A stretch of 64,000 bases of DNA from Erpobdella octoculata (Eukaryota > Annelida > Clitellata > Hirudinida > Erpobdellidae): contig OZ022238.1 in assembly GCA_963978895.1 (NCBI GenBank), forward strand, positions 39,718,820-39,782,819, given 5' to 3'. Under the pieces are notes generated by a model. It ran no database searches. It had not been told where the DNA came from and was given only the letters and a program-made list of their open reading frames with translations. The first letter of the stretch is position 1; every line of letters begins with the position of its first letter. The translations under genes and the position numbers were made by a program. Positions 38,793-51,500 of this stretch are shown piece by piece.

Positions 38793-40863
38793 ATTAAAAA
38801 TGAAAATTTCTGTATTATTTATAAACGTGTTCCATTCCATGAAAACAAACCACACTCTTGTAAAACAACAACTGTATACAACAGGCAGCCTGTCATCATT
38901 GTCGCAATATTGAAAAGTTTTTTTTTTATTGTGTACAGCACTCCCTTAGTTAGAAACATTATTATATATTTTCATTTTTGACTTTTTCTCGCAATCTGTT
39001 GATGGAAAATAATTTTAAAGTAGCTAATCAAAGAACTATTTAATGATAGAGATTATTGATTAAAAAAAGTAACCCAGCTTTTGCAATGGAAAACCAGGTT
39101 GAAAAATCTTACCTAAACATGTTCACATTATTTATTGATAAAGTGTTTCGTGTTTACCTATTTGAATTAAAATATTTAGCCGATTGAGTGGGCCCCCAAA
39201 AGATAGAAATTGGACCCTAAAAATGGCCTGAGAACTGTAAAGTTGAAGCTTCAGAGGTTTGAGCAGGTCTTTTTTATAGTTAGGTAAGCCCCCTTATGAC
39301 GGTGAAGAAAAGTAGCTCCGACTACCCCCCTCGTTATCAGCTTTTCTGGGATCAAAAATGAAAAAAGGGTTTAGTAAATTTTTGATTTTGGGACAAATTG
39401 ATGGGTTCTGAAAAGTTTCCCCCCAAGGTTTTGCTGAAATGACATCCCTGAGTACCAGTTTCGTGAATGCGAGGAATAAAATTTGGCACACTTAAATTTC
39501 ATGATAAAGTATGCATGATCTGTTTCATCAAGTGGCACGCTAACATCACCTTTTATTTCTCATTGTGTTAAAAGCAAAATGATGTGCAAACATGTTCTGT
39601 TTATGCTGCTGTAATATTGAGTAGGCACCACTTCATTGTCCAGTGAAACTTGATTCAAATAAGCAATGAATCTTATAATAAAAATCAGTATAGCGCGATC
39701 ATTTAGGTTTTTAAATCGATTCTTACCAATTTGATTCAATAATGTGGATGATTCTAAGCACCACATTAAGATGAACTTACTGTCTCTGATTATATAATGT
39801 GTTGTGAAATTATTGAAATATTAACAAAAACTACTTAAATTGAAACATCAGTGACATGTGTATATTACCCGAAATATACAATCAAGATGATTTGGGATCT
39901 CAATATTTCTTTGAGCTGAATAGAATAACTAATTCACGGGAAGGAATACTGAAAAATAACAACTTAACAGCTATTTTATGAGAACACAAAGAAACAGCAG
40001 AGTGCCGACATGATAAGCAATGTTCTTGAAGCATATTGAAAGTGTTGCATGACAAGGCAATATTGTCCAGATTCACCACAGACAGACACCATTCAATTCA
40101 TGAACAGCAGACATGCAATCCAGCATTTCATTTAGACTGCTGCACATCAGTTTAACATTAAAAAAGTCTTTAAAAAAACTCTGAAGATATTTTAATAACA
40201 TATTTTTAAGTAATTTTTGTGGAACTGTAAAATAACGTTACAATGACTAAATCTAACAGCTTAAAATAAAAATAATAATAAAGAGTTAGAATAAATCTCA
40301 CATAAATAAATGTTTTTCCACTTCGCATAAACTGCAACTCGGAAATTTTTTTTAAAGTCAACATTACATTGTTTGAGTGCGTTGTTTTTCTAAACAGTGA
40401 TTGTTTTTTCATAGCTGTTATAAGATATAAAAAGAGTGTAATACATTTGCAAAAAATTCAGAAACAAACATAACCAAATCATAAACTGCACGTTCTGTAA
40501 ATACAAAGTTTAAATTTTTACGATTTTTTTAGAATTGTAAAAGAATAAAATCTTGAATGAGTTTTTTACGATTCCACAATAAAAAAATTCATTAAAAATT
40601 GATAAATCTGTGAAATGATCCTAAAATGTGAAAATAAAATCAGATAAAATATCATAACATTTAATAACCACTTTCTCTCATCAACATACTAATTTTATAC
40701 AAATGGTAATAATGTGATTTTAAAAAAATCTTCAAATTAATTTACTGCTAATTTTCAAGTGTTAAAAAAAGTTTGCACAATTTTTACACTTGACTGAGAT
40801 GGCAATATTTATGTAGTAATGCAAATTTGAACACGATTTAAAATGAGGTTAAAAAAAATACAA
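38793..40863. other. intergenic region between convergent genes
   Basis: This holds the 3' UTRs of the kinase (from the left) and of the Egalitarian-like gene (from the right; a possible - strand ATTAAA signal is the complement of 40660-40665). No other gene is recognised. Confidence 0.5.
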
Positions 40864-42375
40864 TCATGCTTGATACAATTGAGTGGCAATTATTTCACCA
40901 GTTGAGTCCGTCTGGCATGCTACAGACACAAGTTTAAAAGAATGACCGATTTTACTGAATGAGTCTGAATTGTTAGATAATACACTCGACGTTGAAGCAA
41001 CTGAGTATCGTGACGCAACAGGAGAATCAATAGGTTTTGTATTTTTTACATCATACGTATTTGACAAAGCATTATTTTCAGCATGCGAGATTCCATTTAC
41101 TTTCGAGTCGGGCTCGTCGTCCACGTTGTTCCAAGAGCTTTCGTCATCAGAAGACAGGATGTCAACCATGGGATGATCGGCAAGTACGAGCCTGTAGATT
41201 TCTTCTTCGACACTGTGGGATTCGTCATTAGAATTATTTTCAGCACTGTCTGCATTTAAATAACACGAAGGCTTCCACACTTTAATAGCCTTCCATCTGG
41301 CCCTGCTAGTTTTTGGAGCTGGAAGAGCTTTGAAGCAGAGAATTTGTCCAACTTTGTATTCTTTTTTTAAATCACACATCGTCTTGGGTAGTATGGACCG
41401 GTCAAAGAAAACGTGATCGTGCTGTCCGAGATCTATTATTCCCCAAAGCTTGGCAATGTGATAAATTCTTCCTTTTCCTATTATTGCCCCAGCTAGAGTT
41501 TCTTCTTCAGTGATTTCAACCTTTTCTAAATCGTTAATTCTAGCAACACCGTAATTTGGAGATTTAACCTCATAAATAATGTCATTGTCAATGTTGAAAA
41601 AAGATGGATTTGATTGTACAAAATTTTCAATATTTTTAGTATTTATAAAATTCTGAATTTCCATTGGAGCTAAAGAAATTTTATCTTCTATTTCACAGAC
41701 TTTCAAACCAGGATGTTGTCTAATCAGGTCTCCAAGGAATACGATAGCCATAATTTCTGACTTATTTTTTTGTGATGTGTGATTCTGACAGCAGAGTATT
41801 TCATTTTCTGTCAAATCCACGTCAAGAATAAGAGCTGCAACATCATCTTGAAGTTTCACATTTTCACCCTCCACTTCAAATATATGAGGATGCTTCAGTA
41901 ACCATGAACTGAACTGTAGTTGAGGTCCAACTACTTTTCTTATCGATTGAGAGGCTTGAGACAAATGACCTGCTAAACTTCTGATTGCCATTTCTCTTGA
42001 GCTTCTCTTGACAAATTTATCCTGAAAAAACTTTACTGCTTCCATTTCAGCTGAAACATTTGGAATAAAGCAGTTATTTTTGTTGTTATTCGTTAAGTCT
42101 GAATCAGAACTTTCCCTTGAAATTGAATTGTTCTCACTGAGATTCTGCCAGTCAGTCAACCCAACAAGATTGCCACTGATTGAGAAAATTGAAGGAAATT
42201 TTGAGAGCAAACTCCTAAGCCCAGCTTCATTACTACCTGCAGCAATTCTCATATCGGATGAAAAACTTCTTTTGTTGAAATGACCAACTAGGTGACTGAC
42301 AGGAACAGGCTTGTTTAGGTTCATAAGGACCTCAAAAAAATACAGCATGGCCTTTTGGCCAGCCTCTTCAGACAT
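40864..42375 (-). CDS. Egalitarian-like winged-helix-repeat protein
   Basis: One open exon encodes 503 residues. Three repeated units share the pattern 'L..FL.K.P..F...G..V.L': 'AGLRSLLSKFPSIFSISGN' (about 51-70), 'FSSWLLKHPHIFEVEGENV' (about 150-170) and 'FVQSNPSFFNIDNDI' (about 245-265). The first two, with 'DMRIAAGSNEAGL' and 'IRSLAGHLSQAS', resemble the N-terminal repeats of Drosophila Egalitarian as I remember them; that protein links localised mRNAs to dynein through BicD. A compact domain near 285-365 ('GIIDLGQHDHVFFDRSILPK', then 'RARWKAIKVWKP') follows, then an acidic linker and a C-terminal 'SVACQTDSTGEIIATQLY'. The 3'-5' exonuclease domain of Egalitarian is absent. A splice acceptor (TTTTTTAG on the - strand, ending at 42393) lies 17 bp upstream of the ATG, so a 5' UTR intron is likely. 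The orthology call is moderate. Confidence 0.62.
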   Translation of the reverse strand: MSEEAGQKAMLYFFEVLMNLNKPVPVSHLVGHFNKRSFSSDMRIAAGSNEAGLRSLLSKFPSIFSISGNLVGLTDWQNLSENNSISRESSDSDLTNNNKNNCFIPNVSAEMEAVKFFQDKFVKRSSREMAIRSLAGHLSQASQSIRKVVGPQLQFSSWLLKHPHIFEVEGENVKLQDDVAALILDVDLTENEILCCQNHTSQKNKSEIMAIVFLGDLIRQHPGLKVCEIEDKISLAPMEIQNFINTKNIENFVQSNPSFFNIDNDIIYEVKSPNYGVARINDLEKVEITEEETLAGAIIGKGRIYHIAKLWGIIDLGQHDHVFFDRSILPKTMCDLKKEYKVGQILCFKALPAPKTSRARWKAIKVWKPSCYLNADSAENNSNDESHSVEEEIYRLVLADHPMVDILSSDDESSWNNVDDEPDSKVNGISHAENNALSNTYDVKNTKPIDSPVASRYSVASTSSVLSNNSDSFSKIGHSFKLVSVACQTDSTGEIIATQLYQA

Positions 42376-42870
42376 CTTTAGTTTGGATCAGCCTAAAAAA
42401 TAATATAATATATTTAAGATTTCCAAACTAGTGTAGATCCCATTAATCATTTGCCAATTTATTGAATGCTGCATTTCCATATAAAAATCTTTAAATATAT
42501 ATATATATATTAGGGATGTCACGGGTACCCGAACCCGAGTTCGGTACTACCCGGTCTTTTTCTGATACCCGAACCCGAACTCGAACCCGAAAGTGTGAAA
42601 ATTTGATACCCGAACCCGAAAATGTGAAAACTTGATACCCGAACCCGAACCCGAAAATGTGAAAACTTGATACCCAAACCCGAACTCGAACCCGAAAATG
42701 TGAAAACTTGATACCCGAACCCGAACTCGAAAATTTATAAGCCTAATACCCGAACTCGGAGTTGTGAACAAATAAATTTTTTTAGTAAATAAATATTTAT
42801 TCCAGTTTTAAAAATAGCAACACAAACAGAGTTTTCATAACTTTTCTAGTTTATTAAAAATGAAATAGTA

Positions 42871-43023
42871 TTAGGAACCGATTTCAGGCAAGTTGTACTT
42901 CATAAACAACAGTTTTTCTGCTGTCTTGCTTGATAATCGGTTCCTAAGCGGTTCATAAATAATTGCAGCACCACTGAACAACTGTTCAGATGGAACGCTG
43001 GTAACTGGGGCCGCCAAGTAGCG
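42871..43023 (-). pseudogene. hAT transposase C-terminal dimerisation domain (relic)
   Basis: The - strand from 43023 down to a TAA at 42871-42873 reads 'RYLAAPVTSVPSEQLFSGA', a bridging segment, 'EPLRNRLSSKTAEKLLFMKY' and 'NLPEIGS'. This is the standard hAT C-terminal signature (A.S.PSE..FS.A......RN.L....AE.LLF). It is open for 50 codons and then stops naturally. The rest of the transposase is missing. Confidence 0.8.
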
Positions 43024-43027
43024 TTTT

Positions 43028-43200
43028 TTTTTTTATAATAGTTTATAGTCCTTTACACCAAGTGTTTTAAGACTGAAACGACTGTGTCAGAAGCACCTAA
43101 GTACTTCCAGTCGTGGATCATAATTTGATCCTTTTAACTTTTCCCTCCTCCTTTCTCCAGGCTTGGGACTGGCTTGCAAAAGCAAGGCGGAGTTCCAAGT
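43028..43200 (+). repeat. short dispersed repeat DR3, copy 2
   Basis: Matches 10565-10760 ('ATAATAGTTTATAGTCCTTT', 'AAGTACTTCCAGTCGTG', 'ATCATAATTTGATCC'). It is nested in element C, so DR3 transposed after, or was carried by, the hAT element. Confidence 0.55.
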
Positions 43201-44153
43201 AGCGTTTAGCGATCACCGTAACAAATAACACAAATACGTCATTTTATTGGTGAGTGTGTAAGCTAGACCACTAATCCGTTTGATTATCAGGCCGGACCGA
43301 GCCGCGAACAAAGTAAAATAATTAAGCCTCCTTCGGTCGAAGAAATCGCGGATAGCCATGACTCTAAACTTTTTACTTCAGTTATATAACCTTATATTTA
43401 TTCATTCATATACTCAAAGTTCTTCTGATATAACAAAGACCCTTTGTTATAAAGATAATCTTGCATAATCCTAAACTTTAACTGGCAAAGTCTATAAATG
43501 ATCTATGCGTCACAGTCATTTTATTGGCAAATGTGTAAGCTAGAACACTAATCCGCCTGATTACCCGACCGGACCAAGCAGCGAAACAAATTAATAAATT
43601 ACAATAATTTAAGCGGTAACGTATTATACTAATCGCAAGCCATACAAGTTTTGTATTATCACCTTTGCGTAACAAATAACACAAATAGGTCATTTTATTG
43701 GTGAGTGTGTAAGCTAGACCACTAATCCGCCTGATTATCTGGCCGGACTGAGCCGCGAATAAACTAAAATAATAAGGCTCCTTCGGCCAAAGAAATCACA
43801 TTATTTGGAAAGCTAAAAAAATAACTTGTTAGAGTTTATTCAATACGTGTAATGTCCAATGGATGAATTGATCGCTCTTGTTTGTATATGTATATACACT
43901 AGGTAAATTTAAAATCAATCCGGGAATTTGAAATCATAAGCCAGTACCCGAACCCGAACCCGGTTTTTGGAAAACTACGAACCCGAACCCGAAAACTTGA
44001 GTTTCACAAACCCGAACCCGAACCCGAAAACTCAAGTTTTACAAACCCGAACCCGAAAACTCTAGTTTCACAAACCCGAACCCGAAAACTCTAGTTTCAC
44101 AAACCCGAACTCGAACCCGAAAACACCAAAGAGTACTACCCGTGACATCCCTA

Positions 44154-45517
44154 ATATATATATATGCGGCCGCAGTGGTCAGCAGAGTTAGCTGTTGATA
44201 AAACGGGTGTGTACATGCGTGTAATAAAATTATTACGCAATTGTACTATGTCAGTCCTAAAAATCAAAAATAATATATATTTAAAAAACTCATTTACTTT
44301 TGTCGTGCTATCTCTAGTTAATTAAAAAATATGATAACTTTTGTTTTGTGGATTACTGAGATTACTCAAATAAAACCAAATAGTATTTTGAAAAAAGTCA
44401 TTGTTAACTTTAAAAAATATGCGCTTTGTTGGCTTTCATTCAATTAACATATTTTGCTTGTATTTCTGTTAATATTTTTTACCAAGTGTTTATTTGCATG
44501 AAGCCACCTGGATTGAGATTATGAAATCAAGAATCTAAATATTCTAAAATCTAAACTTAGAATCATGCCAATATTTTTAGTATTTCATTCATAGTTCAAG
44601 TTTGAATAACAAGACAAGATGATATGATACAGACTACATTACTACACTACACTACACACACTACACTGACTTTAATACTTTACTTTACTTGACTTAGTTA
44701 CACTAGTTACAGTTACAGTAACAGTTTATTATTGTATAGTATAAAACTATAAAAGTATAAGTATTAGTAGTGTTGTGTAAATAGAAGAGTATAACTTTAA
44801 CATAACTATAATAGATCAACTTGACTTTCCACTTTCCATGTGTACTTATGGACTTCACTTTTATGTTTATTTAGGTCCCTCTGTAAAAAGAGGGACATAA
44901 ACATAAAACAATGTATTGTAAAAGTGTGTAAGTGTAAACTGTAAGACAAGAAAACATGAAACTTTCAAACAAAAATTAATCGGTAAATTTATACCTCTGG
45001 ACTGGAGCGAAATTCACAGCCACAACGATGTCATGCTTTAAAAAATTAGCATGAATTAATTAATGTAATCCCGAAGACTTTCTCGACACTGTACAGCATC
45101 GCGTAGTTATTTGAAGTATAAAAGTATATACATTTTTGTCATTTAAAATTTATATTTAAATGTGTTAGATAATCAAACCGCAAATTATTATATAAGTAAT
45201 TTAATTAATTATATACTAAATTGCTTGTAAAATATTAAAATTTGATATTGAACAAAAATAATTTTATAAATTCAACAATGAATACAGTTTCATTGCATTA
45301 CATTTATTTTAAAATGCATAAAATTGTTTAGATTTTTAATCATATTTGCCAAAATAAACAGATCTGAGCGAAATTTTAAGATATCTAAGCGTGTGCTTCG
45401 CGACCGAGAACATCTGCTAGTAGAGTAGAGAATTCAAGATTATCTAGTTCAGAAGAAATAAAAGGCATCATTGCTTCCTATTGTGTACTTTCTGGTTTTG
45501 GGGACGTATAGTTAGTT
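44154..45517. other. upstream region of TRMT13, simple repeats only
   Basis: AT-rich, with a loose ACTAC/ACTTT array at about 44640-44790. The TRMT13 promoter is expected near the right edge. Confidence 0.45.
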
Positions 45518-48500
45518 ATGTTAAACGAACAGGACGACGTAGTAGTATCAGTATCAGTAGTACAAAACAGTCATTCTGAAAAACCATGTATGTACTGGCT
45601 CAGTAAGAAAAATAGATATTGTCTGACTCCTCCATGTGATGGGTTGAATTACTGCCCTGTTCATTGCTCAGAGAAGTTTGTTACACAGTTCAATGGGTCT
45701 GATAGATTAGGAGAAGAGCAAAAAAATACTTTGACAGCTAAAGCCGATCCAGTTGGTAAGATTTTAACATTTGGTAGCCAAAATAACACTTTGGTTTGGT
45801 AGTTATTCAATTTAGTACAGGGGAATGATATATCATAGAATCTAAATAGCAGTGCGTGCGTTGTAAATTAACACGAATGTTTATTGACAGTGAGCATCAT
45901 AGAACTATCACAATAGCTTTTAGTTACCAACAGTGAATGCATTATGTAATTGCATAAATGGCTATTTACAGTGTCATATTATGGGCTCTTCTATAATATC
46001 TATATATATATATATAAATGAATGTTTGTATGTATGTATGTATGTATGTATATAGGTATTGTATTCATGCATTGCTACACCATTCATCCGATCGTAATGA
46101 AATTTTCACACAACCTTGAGAGTCAAGGGGAATCAAATATAGAGAAAAAAATTTTGAAATCCGTCACAAAATGAGCGGAGCGGAGCGGGTGAGCGAGCGG
46201 GAACTATATATATATGTATGTGCGTATGTATGTGTGTATGTATGTATGTGTATGTGCATGTATGTGTGTCTGTGTGTGTGTTTATGTATGTACTAGCGGA
46301 GATACCCGGCGTTGCCCGGGTTTTTTAGAGGTTTTTCTAATGTTTGTCTCTTTCTCTCCCGTTTCCTTTCCCACCTGCTTTCCCACTCCTGTTCGCTTTC
46401 CCGTTTTCGGTCGTTTTCCCGCTGCCGGTCGCTTTCCCGCTCCCGGTCGTTTTCCCGTTCCCGCTCACGTTTGCTCTCCCATTCCCGCTCACGCTTGCTT
46501 TTCCGTTCTCGCTCGCTGTCCGTTCCGGGTCGCTTTCCCGTTTCTATAATAGACAAACTAACCCACAAACATTCATATATATATATATATATAGTCTTAG
46601 CAATTCTATTTTACGTTTTATAGGCTAAAAGAAGTTATGAAAGAATGGAAAAGAGAAAATGAGCGGGAACGGGAGAGCAACCGGGAATGGGAGAGCAAGC
46701 GTGAGCGGGAACGGGAAAGCGACCGGGAATGCGGAAAGCGACCGGGAACGCGGAAAGCGACTGGAAGCGGGAGAGCAAGCTTGGAAGGAAACGCGAGCAA
46801 GAGAGAAAATCGATAACAAAACTTCTGAGCGGGAAAGCGACCGGGAGCTGGAAAACGACCGAGAGCGGAAAAGCGACCGGGAACGCGACGAAAACGGGAA
46901 AGTGGAGAAGGAAACGGGAGCGAGAGAGACAAACATTAGAAAAACCTCTAAAAACCCCGGGTAACCCCGCTAGTAAATATATAAAACAGACTATACACAC
47001 GATTGTTGTATGAAATCATGTGATCAGATTCCGCAGGGTTGGAGCATTATATTATATAATTATATAACGTCATAGCATCTGCCAAGACTGAACATAATGA
47101 GCTCATGAATATTAATTAGCTGGTTATGAGTCGGTAATGCAATTATTTAAGGTTTTTGGTTTTGCCAAAACTTTCCTTATTGTCAAAGCAAAAAGTCACT
47201 GTAAGAAGACAAGTCATGTGAGTGCGGTGTGACTAAATACTGCATCGTATTATGTAATAATTCTAGCCCTCGGGTCGACTCGTGTTATGTAATATTAACA
47301 AGCAGAAACTATTATTCAACATTCAACGGGCTCTACTGTGTTGTGTAATAGGCCTTATTCGTTGCATAACAGATGTCTTATATGAACGGAGTGGTTAGGC
47401 CGTTGTCTTACACGCGCTCAACAATAGATCCGATGCGTTGGGTACAAAGTGTGATGTATTACAAGCTTGAAATGTATAGTCCGATGCATTGGTTGTTAGG
47501 TCTCACACACGCTCAACAATAGGTCCGATGCGTCGGGTACAAAGAATGATGTATTACAAGCTTGATTTGTATAGCCCGATGCATTGGTTGTTTATATAGA
47601 AAAAACGTTCATTGAAGAAGAAAAGTTAAAAAAAATTAGCAATCTTAATTTGCACTAGTGAAAGCGTTCATGGCTTCTTTTACTTAAGAGTTGTTTTAGT
47701 TCTATTTTCGTGGCAACATGTCCTTTGATTTAATTTTTTGCCTGCGCCCGGCGTTGTCGGGATAGTCAGCATCCCATCCGAACTAACCACAGTCGGAACC
47801 CCCGGTAGTCGGAAACATTTTGAAATGGCTTCCTCCTGTTGACTAAGTGTTAGTTTTATCCAAGAACCGGGAGATAAACGATGGGATTCCCACTCCCGTT
47901 GTAACCTGAAGTCGCCTTCACAAATTAGGGCTCTTGAAGCCTCAAGATACTGGAAATCGACTAAGGACTTAAGTTTGTCTATCAGTTCCGGCAATTGATT
48001 TTAATGCCACTGGACCTCTTGTTTCAAGACATGGTTAATGGACTCACAATTATTATTTATCCAAGTGCTTTTCCCGGCGACACAATTTTCACGCATTAAT
48101 CCTTCAATCCGTTTGGAAAAATAATTTTGAAGTTCAAGAGGCCCTTGCGAAAGGGACCCATCAATGGCTTTTAAGCTCTTCACTTTTTCATCATGATGTC
48201 GGTCATTGAAATTAGTCCCAATTCCCCAAATAGGGCTTCAAAAATTATTATTATTATTTGAGTTCTTTCCCACCAAGTCATCTAATTTTCTATTAACGTT
48301 TTCGCGCAGATGACGCGAGCAGACGACAGTGGTAGCATCGGATATAATTCAAGGCATTTAAAAAACCATGGCTAAGCATCATCTGCGACCTTAACAACCA
48401 ATGCATTTGGCTATATATTTCAAGCTTTTAATACATCACACTTTGTACCTTACGCATCGGACCTATTGTTGAGCTCGTGTCAGAGATGTTGCGAGTACTT

Positions 48501-51500
48501 ATGGTCCGAGTACGAGTACTGAGGTCTCGAGTACAAGTACGAGTACGAGTACAAGAAATTTTTAGCGAGTACTTTTCGAGTACTTTTTAAAGTCAACAAA
48601 ACTATTACATTTCAGAAAAATTAGCGACGACAGTTTAGAGTCCGACATTTTAGCTGAAATTCATCAGCGACCTTATGTATTGCAATGTAAAATTACAGCA
48701 AAGCTTAGAGAATTTTTTTTATTTTATTGAATTTTGCACAAAGTTTTGGGTATTTATTTTATTTAAACTTTGATTTTACATATAAGTTTTTATCTATTTT
48801 AGAATTAAAACAATCTTGAATAAATATTTTCTGCAACTGTGATAATGTTGTTACACCCTACATTTTTGGCCATGCTTGTAATTTAATAATAATATTAATA
48901 ATAGCTGGGGTTCTAAACAGAGGTCCACCAAAGTGAGTTTTCCCAGAAAGATTGTAGTCACAAAACATAAGCAAAATAACAAAATCAATGTTTAAAAAAA
49001 CATAGATATGTTATACTAGAGTTCAGCAAGTATAAACGAAATATTATCCCAAACAACTGTTTAGTAAACAAGCAAACTTTTTTAGAGAAGGTGTCGCATA
49101 TGCGAGTACAAGTACGAGTACCAAGGTTCCGAGTACGAGTACTTGAAAACGGTACTCGAGTTGTACTCGAGTACCAAGTACTACATCTCTGGCTCGTGTA
49201 AGACAACGGCTTAACCACTCCACTTATAAATGCATCGGATATAATTCAAGGCATTTAAAAAACCATAGCTAATAATCAACGCATCGAATCTTGTAAGCAT
49301 CATCTGAGACCTAACAACCAATGCATCGGACTATACATTTCAAGCTTGTAATACATCACACTTTGTACCACTCAATTCATATAAGACATCATATTTGTTA
49401 TGCAACGAATAAGGCTTATTACACAACACAGTAGAGCCCGTTAAATGTTGAATAATAACCATAGCTAATAATCAACGCATCGAATCTTGTAAGCATCATC
49501 TGAGACCTAACAACCAATGCATCGGACTATACATTTCAAGCTTGTAATACATCACACTTTGTACCACTCAATTCATATAAGACATCATATTTGTTATGCA
49601 ACGAATAAGGCTTATTACACAACACAGTTAAATGTTGAATAATAGTTTCTGCTTGTTAATGATAACACGAGTCGACCCTTGGGCTAGAACTATTACATAA
49701 TGATGCAGTATTTAGACACACCAATGTGAGTGGGAGCAAATGCTTTGATGGTTGGGGAGGGAATGGCCATAGTATGATATGAAAAGAAACTGAAGCCCAT
49801 ACCAACTGTGAACACAAAATGTCCTGTTCTTAATGGGAGGAACTCACCAAAGATTTTGTGTAAGGTTGGATTGTCCAAGAATCATGATGACTAACTCAGA
49901 ACCTGCTAAATGTCATGAAAAAAGAAATAATATATAAAAACGACTGTTTGTATGTATGTCTGTCTCTATTTTATACAAATCTAAACCAATTTTAACCAAA
50001 TTTGGCATTAATGTAGTTCTCAAAAAGAAGAAAAATTAAGAGAAGTTTAAAAAAATTGGCTTTTTATGGCCTAAAAACCTTTTCTTGGCCAGCTATTCAT
50101 ATGTAACAACATAAAGGGTTATTGCATAACAAAATATAAATTTAATTTGCATAACAAAGTTTTAAGCCCAAACAAAAGACGACAAACTGACAAACTCGTG
50201 AAGGAGTCAACAAACTTGCCAATGATTTGATGGACATGCCAACTGTTCGACAGAGGTATAATAACTTAAATTACCACCACTCCTCCAAAAAATATAATGG
50301 GGGATAGGCATTAAAGAGAAAGATAGGGAGGGTGAGAAAAAGAGAGATAGACAGCAAGAGGGAGAAACAGCAAGAAAAACTTCTAAATAAAACCCAGGCA
50401 ATGATGGGTAACCCTGCTATTTTTTAAATGCTTTTATTAACTTTCACTTGTCCGGATGTCCATAGGATGTCCGCGGATGTTTAGAAACTCGGGAGATCGT
50501 TATAAATTAACCAACTTCAAAAAATTTTAAGTTTAATTTAACATAAATAACTATGAGAAAATTTAAGAAATAAAAATTATTAAAAATTAAATTAAAGAAG
50601 GATATGATAATGATGACAAAAATTTTCATCATCATAATAACTACAAGTATCTTTTCTTTACTATTCAGCAGCTTAATGTTTTCACGAGACGATGTCGCTA
50701 TGAAATTTCTCAGATATCTTAAAATCATATTTATTTTTTAAATTAACTTTTACATGTTAATAAATGAACATACTTGAAATATAAATGACTTTATAACTCA
50801 TTACGAAGTTTGAGAAAACTAGCATCTTGTTTATAGCGAAAATAGGTGCAGTTTTACACATTTTATAATGATAACTCATTTTTATATCTTGAAAATAAAT
50901 AAAATCAAATGATCTGATGAGCAAAAGTGACCGATCCATATGATCTGTTTGAAGCATTTTAAGTTAATAGGGTATCCTAATAGGTGTATTTATAAGAGTA
51001 ATTTATATAAATTTACATTTAAAATATATAAATACACATTGTTTTATATATTTATAGTATTCAAAGACCCGTAATATGACTCCAATGGGCCGATGCTGCA
51101 TTTAGTTATGCTCTGTGTGGCTGTATTATACAAATTTTTAAAAATAAGTTTTAGTGATTTATTTATCTAAATAATTCTTCACTTTCATCACATAACTTCT
51201 ACTGTTGAATGTTTTGAAAATTAAAACAATATAATGGCATTTATAAACTTTTTACTATTCATCCTGTTTGGGGTGTGTAGAAATAAATTCACTGAATCGT
51301 TTATGGGTTAGCTTTAACTAACCCAACCCTTGCAGGAAAGGGAATTTCTTCCTGGACTTTAAATTTTTTATAAAGAATATTTTGCACAAATGAAGTTTTT
51401 ACTGTTCACTTGTTAAAATCTATAACAAAATATTTTGAAATTTTCAGAAGAAACATGCAAGTTTTGGCTGCAAAGAAAAAATCGATTTTGTAAAGCAACT

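Larger units (their letters stand above)
42511..44153. mobile_element. hAT element C (1.64 kb; CCCGAACC iterons; transposase relic)
   Basis: The ends are perfect inverted copies: TAGGGATGTCACGGGTAC and its complement. The flanks are ATATATAT on both sides, consistent with an 8-bp target duplication but uninformative in AT microsatellite. Clusters of 'ACCCGAACCCGAA' lie inside both ends (42525-42760 and 43945-44125). Between them are a transposase C-terminal relic, a short dispersed repeat (43028-43200), and three direct copies (about 43229, 43500, 43680) of a segment with 'TCATTTTATTGGTGAGTGTG' and 'GCTAGACCACTAATCCG'. It sits between the divergent Egalitarian-like and TRMT13 genes. Confidence 0.8.
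47225..49723. mobile_element. Mutator-like (MULE) element with ~0.4-0.5 kb inverted arms and 9-bp target duplication
   Basis: The flanks are identical 9-mers ATGTGAGTG (47216-47224 and 49724-49732), the duplication length typical of Mutator elements. The left end is CGGTGTGACTAAATACTGC and the right end, inverted, is TGGTGTGTCTAAATACTGC. The inverted arms cover about 47225-47600 and 48340-49723. The right arm is interrupted by hAT element D and holds a ~197-bp direct duplication (about 49262-49458 and 49459-49628). Between the arms lies a - strand transposase-like relic. The whole element sits in TRMT13 intron 1. Confidence 0.8.

Noticed and set aside
46214..47013. Arg/Ser/Glu-rich frames resembling SR splicing proteins
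   Set aside because: They are translations of the GAGCGGGAACGGG repeat body and its inverse inside a TRMT13 intron.
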